Shown here piece after piece: positions 1 through 10,563 of a stretch of DNA of 64,000 nt. Below the pieces are notes generated by a model that searched no databases, was not told the DNA's origin, and saw only the letters and a list, made by a program, of their open reading frames with translations. Each line of letters opens with the position of its first letter. Positions within the stretch are counted from its first letter, which is position 1. This DNA is from Lytechinus variegatus. Taxonomy: Eukaryota; Echinodermata; Echinoidea; Temnopleuroida; Toxopneustidae. The translations under genes and the position numbers were made by a program. Location of the stretch: positions 61,501,197 through 61,565,196 of the forward strand of contig NC_054741.1 of NCBI RefSeq assembly GCF_018143015.1, written 5' to 3'.

Positions 1-99
1 AGAGACAGGTGATTCAATCAGAATAGCATTGAAAGAATTGATAGATTAATTCAACGGACTGCAAGAGTTTGACATGGTAAATAAATTAAAGTTGAGAAA

Positions 100-663
100 T
101 TTATCGGCGGGGATCTGAAATATCTAAATCAGGTGACAGGTATTGGAGGATTTGCTTCGACATTTTCATGCCTTTGGTGCAAGTGCCCAAAGAATGAAAT
201 ATCAGACACAAGTAAGAAGTGGTCAATGACTGATATCACAAAAGGAGCTCGAACGATAGCCGAAATCGAAGAATGTGCCAAAAAGTCCAGAAACAGTAAG
301 GCAAAGTTTAATTGCAATAGTTCCCCACTATTTTCATCTGTACCAATTTCAAAGGTAACACCTGACACTTTACACTTATTTTTGAGCATTATGGACAAGT
401 TGGTTTATCAAATAACCTATTATTCACAGCAATGCGATAACTGCATTTGTTTGAACCCAAATCTAAATATTGAAAAGTGTGATAACCGAATGCATTTTCA
501 GACCTTCATAGGTTCAATTGGAATCAGGGAATGGAAATTCGTAGTAAATTCATTTCAACAAGCCATGTCCATTGCCAGGTTGTGGGGCAATCGCTGGCAA
601 GCTCAAGTGGCATGTATAAAACTCACATGCCTGAATGCTTCCAGGAATATAGAACCAGCATAA
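100..663 (+). pseudogene. transposase fragment, unclassified DDE-like family
   Basis: The reading frame opens with GGDLKYL about 11 residues after the first in-frame codon and continues into a C-L-W-C-K-C-P zinc-like motif, then SKKWSMTD, KGARTI and PDTLHLFL. I recognise this order from a widespread family of uncharacterised invertebrate transposase-like proteins, but cannot name the superfamily. The frame degrades after about 560 and stops at 661-663. The 5' part lies outside the window or is lost. No terminal repeats can be assigned. The general plan (Cys pair, then a PLF..VP...D-LH block) is loosely like the RAG1/Transib core, but I do not claim homology. Confidence 0.5.
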
Positions 664-3615
664 ACCCCCGCCTGACCTTGGTGGTTTGAGGGAGCGAGTG
701 TAAGAGATCTCTGTGTCTGATAGGCACAAGGTCCTTGGATGCTCTGTGTCGAATTTTGGACCACGAGCATCTGGATGCAGTGGAACAGCTCACCCCGCGA
801 GTGCAGGTCAAGATGGTCGCCTTTGCAAGAAATAGAAGCTGGGAATGCTCGGTTCCGATAGGCCTAAGCCCACTGAGTTCCTGGGCTGCTCTCATTCATT
901 GGAGAGTACTGGGATTTCTTCTTTTTGAGGCATGCATGAGATTCTAGCAGCAGCTGGTAGGCCAGACGAAGCGGAAGCCGGTGGGCTAGATGAAGCTCTG
1001 TTCTTCCACTGGTAGAGTCGATCCTTGAGGATTTGTTGGAAACTCCCATGGAGGTACAGAGGGAAACACCAGTACCAGATCTGAAGAATGGGGAAGGTTC
1101 TGAAGAGTTGCTTGTTGACTCCCAACTGAACTTCCCTCGAGCTGGCTATTTTAAGGGGGCTAGGAAACTACCTCCCACAGAGAATGGCAGGGCCAATGTT
1201 TGCCCAGTCATCCCCACAGACGAAGCCCAGGTTTAGTTTGGCGGAAGGGTTTCCCAGGTTGGGAGCCTCATCGCCTGTACCTACCAAGGAGACGGGGATT
1301 ATCGAGTCTTTTCAGAGGGTGAAAGTGGTTTGAGTAAATGTGGAGTACGTATACATCATTTAAAGTGGCAGTTACAAGTTAAAGAAGTCAGTAAATGCGC
1401 ACACATGGCTAAAGTAGACAGGAGTTTAGCTTTTGATGCCTCTACTGCCAGAGTAATATTATATCAATAATTATAACAATAATTATTTCATATTTTTAAT
1501 AATAGAAGAATTGTAAATGGCAGCCAGAGCTAAAGGCTGGAGAGTTCTCTGAGAGACTCTCTATCATCTTGTGTTGTATGAATGCAATTTTCCTTATTTC
1601 TATTATTACTATCAATAGCATTATTGCTATAATGAATAGAATTATATGAGAATGCTAAAAAGATATAAGAAACCCCCTACAAAAAATCTCCCCAAACCTT
1701 GCACATTTTGCATGTGCCTGTGGAAAAAATACCATCAAATGGGCCGGTGCTAGTTCAACCCTTTTTTTTTACATGATCAAAAGAATTATTCCTTTACGTA
1801 CAACAAGAACAACACAGCATATGAAATATATTTTTTTAGCTATGAAGTTAGCAAAACAAAAACAAGTTAACGTATTTGACCAACTAGAACTAGATTGGAG
1901 GACAGGGTTATGGGCAACTATTGCTGCCAACGACACAGAGAGCTAAACACTACACAGCATTTAGACTGACAGGCTGATTCTGGTGTGGACTGTGGGGTAG
2001 GAAATCAATAATACTTACTGCAAGTATACATCAAGAATATGGGAATTGGCAGGAATCTTCAATCCATAGTAAGGTTCTTAGACCTCTTGCTGAAGAGAGC
2101 ATATCATATGGATGGCTCAAATGGAGCCATAATACAATCCTAAGACTGAGAAACTCCAAGGCTTCATCGAAGAATTGAAATATATAAATAAAAAAAAATG
2201 TAAAAAACAACATATCTCCAATCATGTAGATGGCAGATCATCTAGATGGCCCAAGTGATGCTAAAATACAATCCTAAATGGGTTTTTGGTTCAATTAAAA
2301 AATTCAAATTTCAAGGACAGTACAAACTATACACTTAATACTTGGAAATGATCCTTTGAAGAGGAAAGAAAAAATGATGCAAGCATTCCAATTATAGAGA
2401 TTGCAATAAACATGCATTTGAACATGTTTTTGTGGAAGTGAAATAATAGAGAGATAAATCAGTACACAGACAGTTTTCAAGAATATTCCTCAGATTCTAT
2501 AGAACCTGAAAGCTTGAATGCGCAGTTTTAATTACCAGGCCCGAAAAGAAACCAGAACATGAAAAAAAACTAGGAAGTATAATACCAAGCCTGAAAAAAA
2601 AAATAGAAAAGTTGTCAGGGCTTGAAATCAGGCAAAAACCTGAAGACTAGAATCTCTGAAAATTGTGTAAGGAAGCATTTGAATAGGAAGAAGAGTCTTT
2701 AATGGATAAAGCATCTTTTCAGCCGTTACAACAAATCCATCAAGTAGATACAGACAAAAATTGTGAAGGATTGTGACCATATTGTGGGTAAGACGATGTC
2801 CAAAGACTACCACCAATTCTCTTGCTTGACACAGTCTTCATGAACTTAAAAGATTTCATTTTGGTAAATCGTTTGCATCAAGATGCAAAACCACATATAT
2901 TTTCTCTAAGCAATTTGCTATTTATCTTCCATCACTTGCAATGGCCAGAATGCAAAAAAACAAAATTGATAACTAGTTTAATTCAAGGACTCCAACGTTA
3001 TGTCATAGACAGATCAAAAGCAGATATTATCATCATAATGAAACTGATTATGTCTTTCACGTATTATATTTATAATGTTGATTTAGAATCATTTACCATC
3101 AAACTATCTATGACATTACCTATGATAAAGACAGGAGGCTTTAGAGCCGTTGCCTTGTTCGAGTGCGTGGCAACACATTCGCCTTACAGGCCCATTACAG
3201 AAAATGTCAAGGCTGAAGTAATATCATAAACAAGTAGCTGCTTCCAAGTTATATCTTATGATTCCAACAATCTTTCTTGATTAGATTGGACGATAAATTA
3301 AGTCACAAAAATAAATTAGTACTGGCAAAGGCAATGCAGTCTAGAAAATACAGATTGATTAAAAAAAAGAAATCTGCAATAAAATTCTGAAATATGATTA
3401 GTTCATGTTAAACAACAATCTAAATTTCATTTTTGTCAAAAAGTAAGATTAGGAAGAAGACGCAGATTCCAAGCTTTATCTTATGACCCCATCATTCAAT
3501 TTGATTTATATGGGAAGAACAGACAGTCATGAATTAGTACTGGGAAATTCCATGGAAATACAATGAAAAAAGTGAAAGAGTACATTTGCATAAATTTATG
3601 AAGTACAGTGTATTC
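664..3615. other. no recognisable gene
   Basis: Only short unsupported open frames occur here. 700-1330 is more GC-rich than its surroundings and may be decayed coding sequence (short frames at 735-947 and 1033-1236), but I recognise no domain in it. 1340-3615 is AT-rich; a 135-residue frame at 2822-3229 has no recognisable motif and low-complexity hydrophobic stretches. No inverted-repeat ends were found. Confidence 0.5.
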
Positions 3616-3965
3616 ATTAAAGCATGGACCTACTACTCTGACTGGACGAATTGACGACCTCTAGCTGTTTATCACCCACTGAGCGAGCTGATAACGTTTT
3701 ACTTTCCTATTGCACACTTTTACGACCAATCACAGCGGGGCATTGGCCTTTAGAGCCTTCATAGCCGCCAACAAAGTCCTGCCCTGTTTCAGTGAAAGCC
3801 AAGACATTGTTGTTCTTCCAGTCTCTCTCTCTCTCTTTCTCCCTCTGAAAAATTCCTTCCTACAATGCAACATGTTTATTTCCACTACTTTTTTTTATTG
3901 AACTGTGAATTTTGAAGACGATTTAATAATGTACATTCTTGCGAAAATCTGATAAAATTTGGACA

Positions 3966-5660
3966 ATGTCAATACAAATAAAGGATGAAGGCGACAACAT
4001 TTTACCGCCATTTATTTGCATACTGTGTGAAAGGAAATTGGCACGGTTCAAGTCTTTGCAACGGAAAAAGAAGGCCTGCACAGTCAACATCATCCTGAAG
4101 GAATACAAAGAACACAATAGTGAATGTGAAATTTGCATGGATGGAATCCTGCCAATTGATGATATATTTGAAGCTAGGAAAAAGGCAGCCAAGGAACATG
4201 GACTTTCTTCCAGTAGGCAGCATGATAAGATGTTGTTCTTTTCAATCGCAGTACAAGGCAAGAAGATCAGCGTCCCAAAGAGCATAACAATCTACAATGA
4301 TGGCACCTGGGATATAACAGTTGTTGGGAAGGACTTGAGCAGTTGGGCAAGCAGTATTCCTAAGATATTGAATACTGAAGTCATCTTGGAGCTGGTTAGC
4401 ATGGTAGCTAATGCGAAGATCCACTAAGGCAATGCATATTATACGGAATATGTAAGGAAACATAGCTTCAGAAACTATACTATCGACTCCCACCTTTCTG
4501 AGGAAACAGTGCGTCACATTGCTTGCAAGGGCCTTGTTGTTGATGGAGACAGATGTAGTGTTTGTAAAACAACCAGAAGTGATCTCAATTCAATGCTGAA
4601 TAGGAAAAAAGAATCCACACCCATGAAATCCAGAGTCTCATCTCACACCAGGTTGAATATGCTTGCGAAAAACCAATTGACATTCGGGGCCAAAAAGATC
4701 CAGAAGAACTGGAAAAACCTGAAACTTAGAGCAGATTGCAGGTGAAGGTGCGGACCATTTTCCAAAAAGAAAGTGTAGAGATGGCTTATCAGAAGAACGC
4801 TGACATTGAAACAATTGTGGACAATGCTGCCGAGGAAATACAGAATAATCTGAAAGATAATTCACCACAGATGTTGATATGGGAGGAGCAACTGAAGGCA
4901 CGAAAGATGACAAATAGAGCATCGGATGGCACCCCTTCATCATTCGATGGGCTATTGCCATCCACAGCAAGTCCCCAGCAAGCTACAAGCTTATTAAGAA
5001 TAGTGGTCTTTTGATGTTGCCAGCTGTTGGGACTTTGCATAAATACACCCACTATACAGATGCAAAGCCTGGCGTCCACCAAGACGTCATCGACGAATTT
5101 GTAAATGGAATCAAGTTCAGCAATGAATACCAGAGGAACGTATCCCTGCTCTGTGACGAAATGAACATCCATTCTGGTGTGGTCTACTCTGCATCCACTG
5201 GATCTCTCCTCAGATGTGTGGAAGTGGGGACGATAAATACCGAACTTGGGGCATTTGAGAACAAAATGGAAAGTAGTAATGACTTGGCAAGTCATGCCTT
5301 TTTGATAATGGTGCGCTGCATATTCCTGTCCCACAAACAAGCAGTTGCTTTATTCCCCACATCAAGTATGAGGAGCGGTGACCTATATGAATGCATTCTC
5401 CAAACAGTTTCAGCCGTCGAAACAGCCGGATTGAAAGTTCGAGCAATAGTCTCAGATGGTGCTACATGCAACAGTAAATTTTATGAACTTTGCACCCAAT
5501 CCACTGGAAACTTTTCAGTTAATCCCATTGATGAAGAGAGGAAAATATACTTTTTTGTGGCGTTCCACATCTCCTTAAGACGGTGAGAAATAATCTGGAA
5601 AACGCAGGATTCAACAGGAAGAGCAGGAACTTACAAGTGACTTTGTTTTACTTGTCTTCC
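3966..5660 (+). pseudogene. P-element-like transposase with RAG1-N-like zinc module
   Basis: The frame starts at ATG 3966. An N-terminal module has C-x2-C at 4017/4026, H at 4113 and C-x2-C at 4125/4134; the spacing C-x2-C-x28-H-x3-C-x2-C is within one residue of the pre-RING zinc module of vertebrate RAG1. Next comes a C-x2-C segment near 4556-4570 typical of this transposase group, a lysine-rich linker, then the catalytic core with LLMLPAVGTLHKYT, CDEMNIHSGVVYS (first Asp at 5155) and VSDGATCNSKF (second Asp at 5455), and a final HLLKTVRNNLEN motif. An in-frame TAA lies at 4425-4427, and the frame changes near 4735, 4925 and 5565. No THAP domain was found. The transposase would bind the element's ends in the nucleus and cut them. 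Confidence 0.8.
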
Positions 5661-6589
5661 TAATTTTTGTATTTTGTGTACTTTCATCTTTAAACAATAA
5701 ACTTAGGCCTACCACATATCAACAATTAGAATGTATCCAATGCTGATGCTTCAAGGATCTCAAGGGTGTTTTCACTTTGGGGGAGTACAGCTGACTAGAA
5801 AGCAGGATATTGCAGTTCCTAGCAGTTTTTGTGTTATATATTGTCCAACTTAAAAATGCCTAAACAGTGACCTACATGTATTCATAAGCATAATTGTTTT
5901 ATGTTTCATTTATCAACTGATAAGCCTTATTTCTTTTTGTTTGAATACTGTAACTTAAGATTGGAAGAAATCATTTATCATGGGACTGGTAAACACTTTA
6001 CTAACATGAATATCAGTATGTGGGACTAGAGTGAAATTTCAGATCAGATAATTGGTATCTTTGGAAGAGTTTTAAAAGATGAAATTAAATATCATTTGTT
6101 AATTTTTTGTTTCAGTCATATTTGCTTATATTGGAGATAGTTGCAATGAAAGTTTGTTATATCTGTGCTTTAATGACAAAGTTTAATATATCTATTTCAT
6201 GTTATTGTATTCAAAATCACATAATAGCTTGTAGAATGCTAATTTTTGGTGAATTTTAACATTCTAACAAATATTTACAATTTTTAGTTTGTCAATGGTA
6301 TCGTGTTATTTTTGCCATGACTTAATAATAATAAGTCTTTCACATATTTTATTCTTTTATGAAATTCTTGTGTACAACTGTCTATTTGATTTGACCATTT
6401 TTGTCCATTGTTTTTAAATGAACTATGTTGGGGACGCTTTTTCTATAATAAATAGCATGCAATAAATCCATTTAATCCCCCAAAAGTAATAATCATACAT
6501 AATATTTTTGAATGAAAAACCAACTTGCATCAATGTTCACAAAACAACATTCTTTATAGTAATTTTGGGTTTGAAGTATTGCTCTTACA

Positions 6590-6700
6590 AAATGTTATTC
6601 AATTTCAGAACGATGTACCCGGGCATCGCAAAGTTGGTCTTAAAAGATGCGCAAGACTTGAAAGTAAAAAGTCAATATGTTAACGTATCGGATTGCCAAA
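6590..6700. repeat. fragment of the piggyBac-like MITE family
   Basis: The stretch around GTACCCGGGCATCGC followed by AAGACTTGAAAGTAAAAAGTC matches internal parts of the elements at 11803-13536 (inverted) and 24123-24671 (same orientation). Neither end is present, so it is a truncated copy inside the P element. Confidence 0.55.
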
Positions 6701-7169
6701 GCCTCTCTGATTCCCTTCATGATGTACTAAGCGCAGTATTTATCACACAGATATGTGCGTGGCGAAAAATCAGCTGTTTCTTGCATCACGTCGCAGCGAG
6801 ATGATTCACGACTAGTTGATGCGTTTCAGCTGTGCAGAGAGGATTTTGAATTACTGTCGGCGACTGTGATGGATACAGTCAGAGCTGCTCGATGAATGTC
6901 CAGTCAGGGTAGTAGGTCCATGATTAAAGCAATCTGAATTTCATTTTCCGAGAGACACATCAAAACTTCAGAAGCATGACAAAAGTCTTATTTTGACTGT
7001 CAAATCATTATAGTATTCTGTAATCAGTTTGAATCTATCCAAAATGCCATATAATATCAAAATGCATAAATAATCTGAATAGAAGTCAAGGTGTTTGTAG
7101 AAATGATGTACTATAAAGGGCTACACACCCATTAGCTTGGCACTCTTCCATAGCTTGTAATATTGATAG

Positions 7170-7590
7170 AGATTGTTTTGGAGTGCTAATAGAGGTCCGA
7201 AGTGTGACGTCATCAATTTTCACTTTTGGCATTTCAGCATTTTTTATACCATATTCTGGTAGAGCATGATGAAAAACCCCATTTTCAAAATTTGGTGAGA
7301 ATCGGTCAATGGGGGTCTGAGATATAACCTCATGAATACATAATTAGCCCCTTATAAAGTCAATATATAATTGGCCTGGTTCCAAACATTTAGAACCAGG
7401 CCAATAATACATTGACCATCAATGGGGCTAATTATGTATTCATGAGGTCATATCGATTCCCACCATATTAAGGTTGTGGGGGTTTTTCATCATGCATTAC
7501 CAAAATATGGTATAAAAAACGCCGAAATGCAAAAAGTGATAATTGACGTCATATTTCGGTACCCTCGATTGTTTCTGAGGGCTAATAAAT
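7170..7590. repeat. palindromic MITE
   Basis: The two halves are inverted copies. GACGTCATCAATTTTCAC near 7206 pairs with a copy around 7536-7555, and GAACCAGG pairs at the centre near 7373-7402. There is no coding content. The outer ends are blurred and no clear target duplication is visible. Confidence 0.6.
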
Positions 7591-7992
7591 GCAGACAAGG
7601 ATACAATAATGCACAAATGATTTATGTAAGTCAATCCAAATGAACTCATTTTAAAATGGCTTATTAATGCCTCTTGTGACAGAAACACACTTTGTTTATC
7701 CAGTCCTACACTCATTATATGTGCTAAATTAAGTGTAACTTATGTATGTAATCTGTTGAAGCCATGGTTTGAAACCACAGACTCCAAAGCCATATTTGCA
7801 CAAATGTAACACCACTGATTCAAAGAATATTATCAGCATTACACTTTATAAAAAATACATTATATTTTCACTCTGTATACAGATTTTTGAACAAGAAAAC
7901 CTGACTAAAATAAAAAAGAAACACAAGCAACAACAAAAAACAAATCTAAATAAAAAAAAATAAATAAACTTCAACAATATCAGGTAATTAGT

Positions 7993-8201
7993 GTCAGGCA
8001 ATTCCATAAAATATGTACATCCAACCCCCTATATGTACATGTAGGACCTTTGTGTGAAATATTCCGTCTTTGATTTCTGGTTATTTTGACATTCTGTAGT
8101 GTCAAATGATGACTTGATCAGTTTATTAAGTGAAGTAAGAATTGAGAAAATCGGGGGACAGACGTACAAATGGGTTGACAATTTTATGGAATCGCCCTGA
8201 T
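7993..8201. repeat. small MITE with 20-bp inverted ends
   Basis: It begins GTCAGGCAATTCCATAAAAT and ends with a diverged inverted copy, ATTTTATGGAATCGCCCTGA. It is about 210 bp long and non-coding, and lies directly upstream of the RAG1-like remnant. Confidence 0.55.
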
Positions 8202-8234
8202 AATAAATAATGACTTGTGGCAATCACTTTATAG

Positions 8235-9047
8235 CGGGCCCTGCATGACAATGTTATTACTTCCCTTTACCATGCCAACCGCCTACAAGGCAGAAGGTCT
8301 CCTTTTTTAAAGGTCTTTAAGAAGGTTGTCATCAGGGAGATTGCAGGGGTACAAGTATGGGAACAGAATCAGGATTTCAGAGTGTACATTAGTGATGCCG
8401 AGAAGAGGCTCAATGACCACATTCGTTCCCAAATTGACTTGGCACCAACCCTAATGATGCCAGGCAATTATGCAAGAGAACTTTTCGATCTCAAGAATGA
8501 GGAATGCTTCCTTGAACTCATCTCTTCAGCTCAGATGAGGCATCATCTATCCTCTGTACTTGAAAAATTCAGATCACTTAGGAAGGTCTACAGAGCTCTT
8601 AAGCCAGTTCGAGACAAGGTCACCAAATATAAGGCCACTGCAGTGAAGATGGGCCAAGAACTGCTAGATGACTTTGGTTATGTTATGTGGCAAAATTACT
8701 TGCACAAAGTGATTGAACATGTGCAAGAAATCCTCGATAACCCAGATGGCCCAGGCAGCATTGGAGCTCTTATTGGAGAAGGGAGTGAGGCAGCAAACAA
8801 ACTGTTTCGTCATCTCAGGGATTGTGCTTCAAGGAGAAGTACAGTTGAGGAAAGCTTGCGAGATGTCCTCTGGTTTCTTTGGATGTATACATCCCCGAAG
8901 CTGCGTTGCCTTGCGAGCAGCAAGTTTGGTCAAGAGAAAGTATCACTGTTCAATTTGTGGAGAGGAGGGAAACAGCAAGCCCTAGTACCAGCAAGTGAAA
9001 TATTTGTCTTCGTTCATTATGCAAGTCAACATAGCATTTTCAGTTGA
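8235..9047 (+). pseudogene. RAG1-like (ProtoRAG/RAG1L) C-terminal remnant
   Basis: The translation follows the last third of the RAG1 core. An ALHD motif (8238-8249) sits where RAG1 has ALHCD with catalytic D708. AEKRLNDHIRS-(x)-L-(x)-NYARELFD matches the RAG1 ERKRW...GNFARKLM region. GSIGALIGEGSEAANKLFR matches the RAG1 GSIGAWASEGNESGNKLFR block; Glu codon 8787-8789 aligns with the catalytic E962 position. DVLWFLWMYTSPKL matches DVLKHHWLYTSKYL. Everything upstream of the ALHD motif (the RAG1 N-terminal half and first catalytic Asp) is absent here. About 50 codons after the Glu the frame appears to slip: an overlapping frame reads KYHCSICGEEG and then stops at 8983-8985, which looks like the zinc-knuckle tail of RAG1L proteins. 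No RAG2-like partner was seen nearby. It could be a transposon fossil or the last exon of a decayed gene. Confidence 0.8.
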
Positions 9048-9084
9048 TTATCCAATGATAAGAAAGTTGTAATTAGGCTCGAGC

Positions 9085-9732
9085 CTGTAGTATTTTCCAA
9101 ATTTCATCCTATTTCATTTCTCAACTTTGCCTTCTATTACTCATCACCTTTGAGAGGACATTACCCTTCGATATCAGTTACTTCCACTCCCTGTTTAATA
9201 AACATGTCAACAAGCGGTCAAGAATGACCCTCAGCAGAGCACATTCACCTGTGACTCACCATAAATTCTCCGAATTGGTACCTCTCTCTCCCCTCTCTCT
9301 TTGTTCATTGTTTTTGCATCCTGCATCTCTTTTGGGATGAAAAGCTACCACTTTCTTTTCGAACACTTCTCAAAGTTTTCTTATCCAGTAAACACGCGTT
9401 TTTGAGAAAGTCATCAAATCACTATATACTTGTGTGGATCTCCTTCATTTCACTTGGAGAAAATTCAAGCATTTCATCTTCCACCGCATCATTTCAAATT
9501 TGTGTACTACCCTTATTTCTCCGTCATTTACACTAAGAGAAATCCAAATACGCTTGTGCTAGCCAAGTTATTTTTGTGATATAATCTTGTGGTGATTTTG
9601 TGTCATTGGGATCGTGCAATATTTGGAACAATTTGTTATATTGGATTGTCTGTCGGACCTCTACACGCCTAAAGTCGGTAAGTGGAGATTGGATTATTCC
9701 CATTGCACCTTATAAACCAGCCCCCGCTTCAA
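9085..9732 (-). repeat. dispersed repeat, copy 1 of 2
   Basis: About 650 bp matches 59665-60318 in inverted orientation at high identity, including GATTGGATTATTCCCATTGC at one end and GTAGTATTTTCCAAATTTCA at the other. The minus strand carries a decayed frame (VEVRQTI...ILHDPNDT...) that stays open longer in the other copy. The family is not recognised. It abuts the RAG1-like remnant. Confidence 0.7.
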
Positions 9733-10467
9733 GCCGAATCGCACCTGGAGAGTTTACATTGGTATGAACTATGAAGCCCGTGACACTTATGAAAAATGGA
9801 TTTTAAACAGCCTTGATACATTACAATCATGAAGCATTATGTCAAAATTATGGAGTTGAACTTAGTTCTTACAACTGTTGTAATGGACCTATCTGAGTAT
9901 AGCTCTAATATTTTCTAGTATTTCTAGAAAACAGAAAACTAAAAAAATATTGAGTTTTTGATACACATGTTGTTTGTGACCATTGTTTTGAGTCTTTTTC
10001 AGATATAAAAAAAGTACAAAATATGATTTAATAGATTACTTTTAGTATGTTCATGTTTTGACCTGACAGATAGGTGATGATCTGACCTAAAGAATGTCGC
10101 CTTGCAACCAATTCTCAGCCAAGGGTCAGGCTGATGACCTTCTGTTCCTAGGGAGAGTACTCCATCACTGAGCCACCATGCAGTTTAATTGTATATACCA
10201 TGGATATCCGTAACCCTCCGTCATGACTCACACCTATCTGGACAAGGGCTTTTACCAATAATGTTATCCATGTGTGATAAAATATAACATATGACTGGAT
10301 ACACAATCAATCACCTGACCAGATACAGAGTAATCACCTGACCTCACACACAACATAATACTGGCCACATACTTCTAATGTAAACACATTAGTATGGTGG
10401 ATGTGTGTGGAAGTAGAAGAACAAATACTGCCAGTGATGAGGAGTGTGGTTTGTCGGACGGACTGGT
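9733..10467. other. 3' flank of MPHOSPH9, no gene seen
   Basis: AT-rich sequence without an open frame of note. It lies downstream of the minus-strand MPHOSPH9 stop at 10468-10470 and should contain its 3' UTR and polyadenylation site. A CACCTGACC motif recurs near 10312-10343. Confidence 0.4.
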
Positions 10468-10563
10468 CTAAAATGACATATTGAGGGCGTTGTACTTCCT
10501 AAGGAGCATGCGGACTGATCCAAGCTCTCTTGTCACCTGGTCTAGCCTCTCCTCAAGTTTTTC
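10468..10563 (-). CDS. MPHOSPH9: MPHOSPH9 terminal coding exon 20 (1282-1312)
   Basis: EKLEERLDQVTRELGSVRM is the most conserved C-terminal block of the family. The protein ends YNALNMSF at TAG 10468-10470. Acceptor GTCATTTTAG. Confidence 0.94.
   Translation of the reverse strand, partial: EKLEERLDQVTRELGSVRMLLRKYNALNMSF

Larger units (their letters stand above)
3623..6922 (+). mobile_element. P-superfamily DNA transposon, 3.3 kb, inactive
   Basis: Inverted ends begin CATGGACCTACTAC at 3623 and close with GTAGTAGGTCCATG at 6922; about 22 of the outer 25 bases pair. ATTAAAG flanks both sides (3616-3622 and 6923-6929) as a 7-bp target duplication. P elements also start with CATG and usually duplicate 8 bp. 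The interior encodes a P-type transposase with an in-frame stop and several frame changes, so the copy is dead. 5660-6500 is AT-rich and non-coding. Part of a piggyBac-like MITE lies near 6590-6700. Confidence 0.8.

Noticed and set aside
9048-10467. RAG2-like partner next to the RAG1-like remnant
   Set aside because: No kelch-type frame on either strand; the stretch is a dispersed repeat and AT-rich flank.
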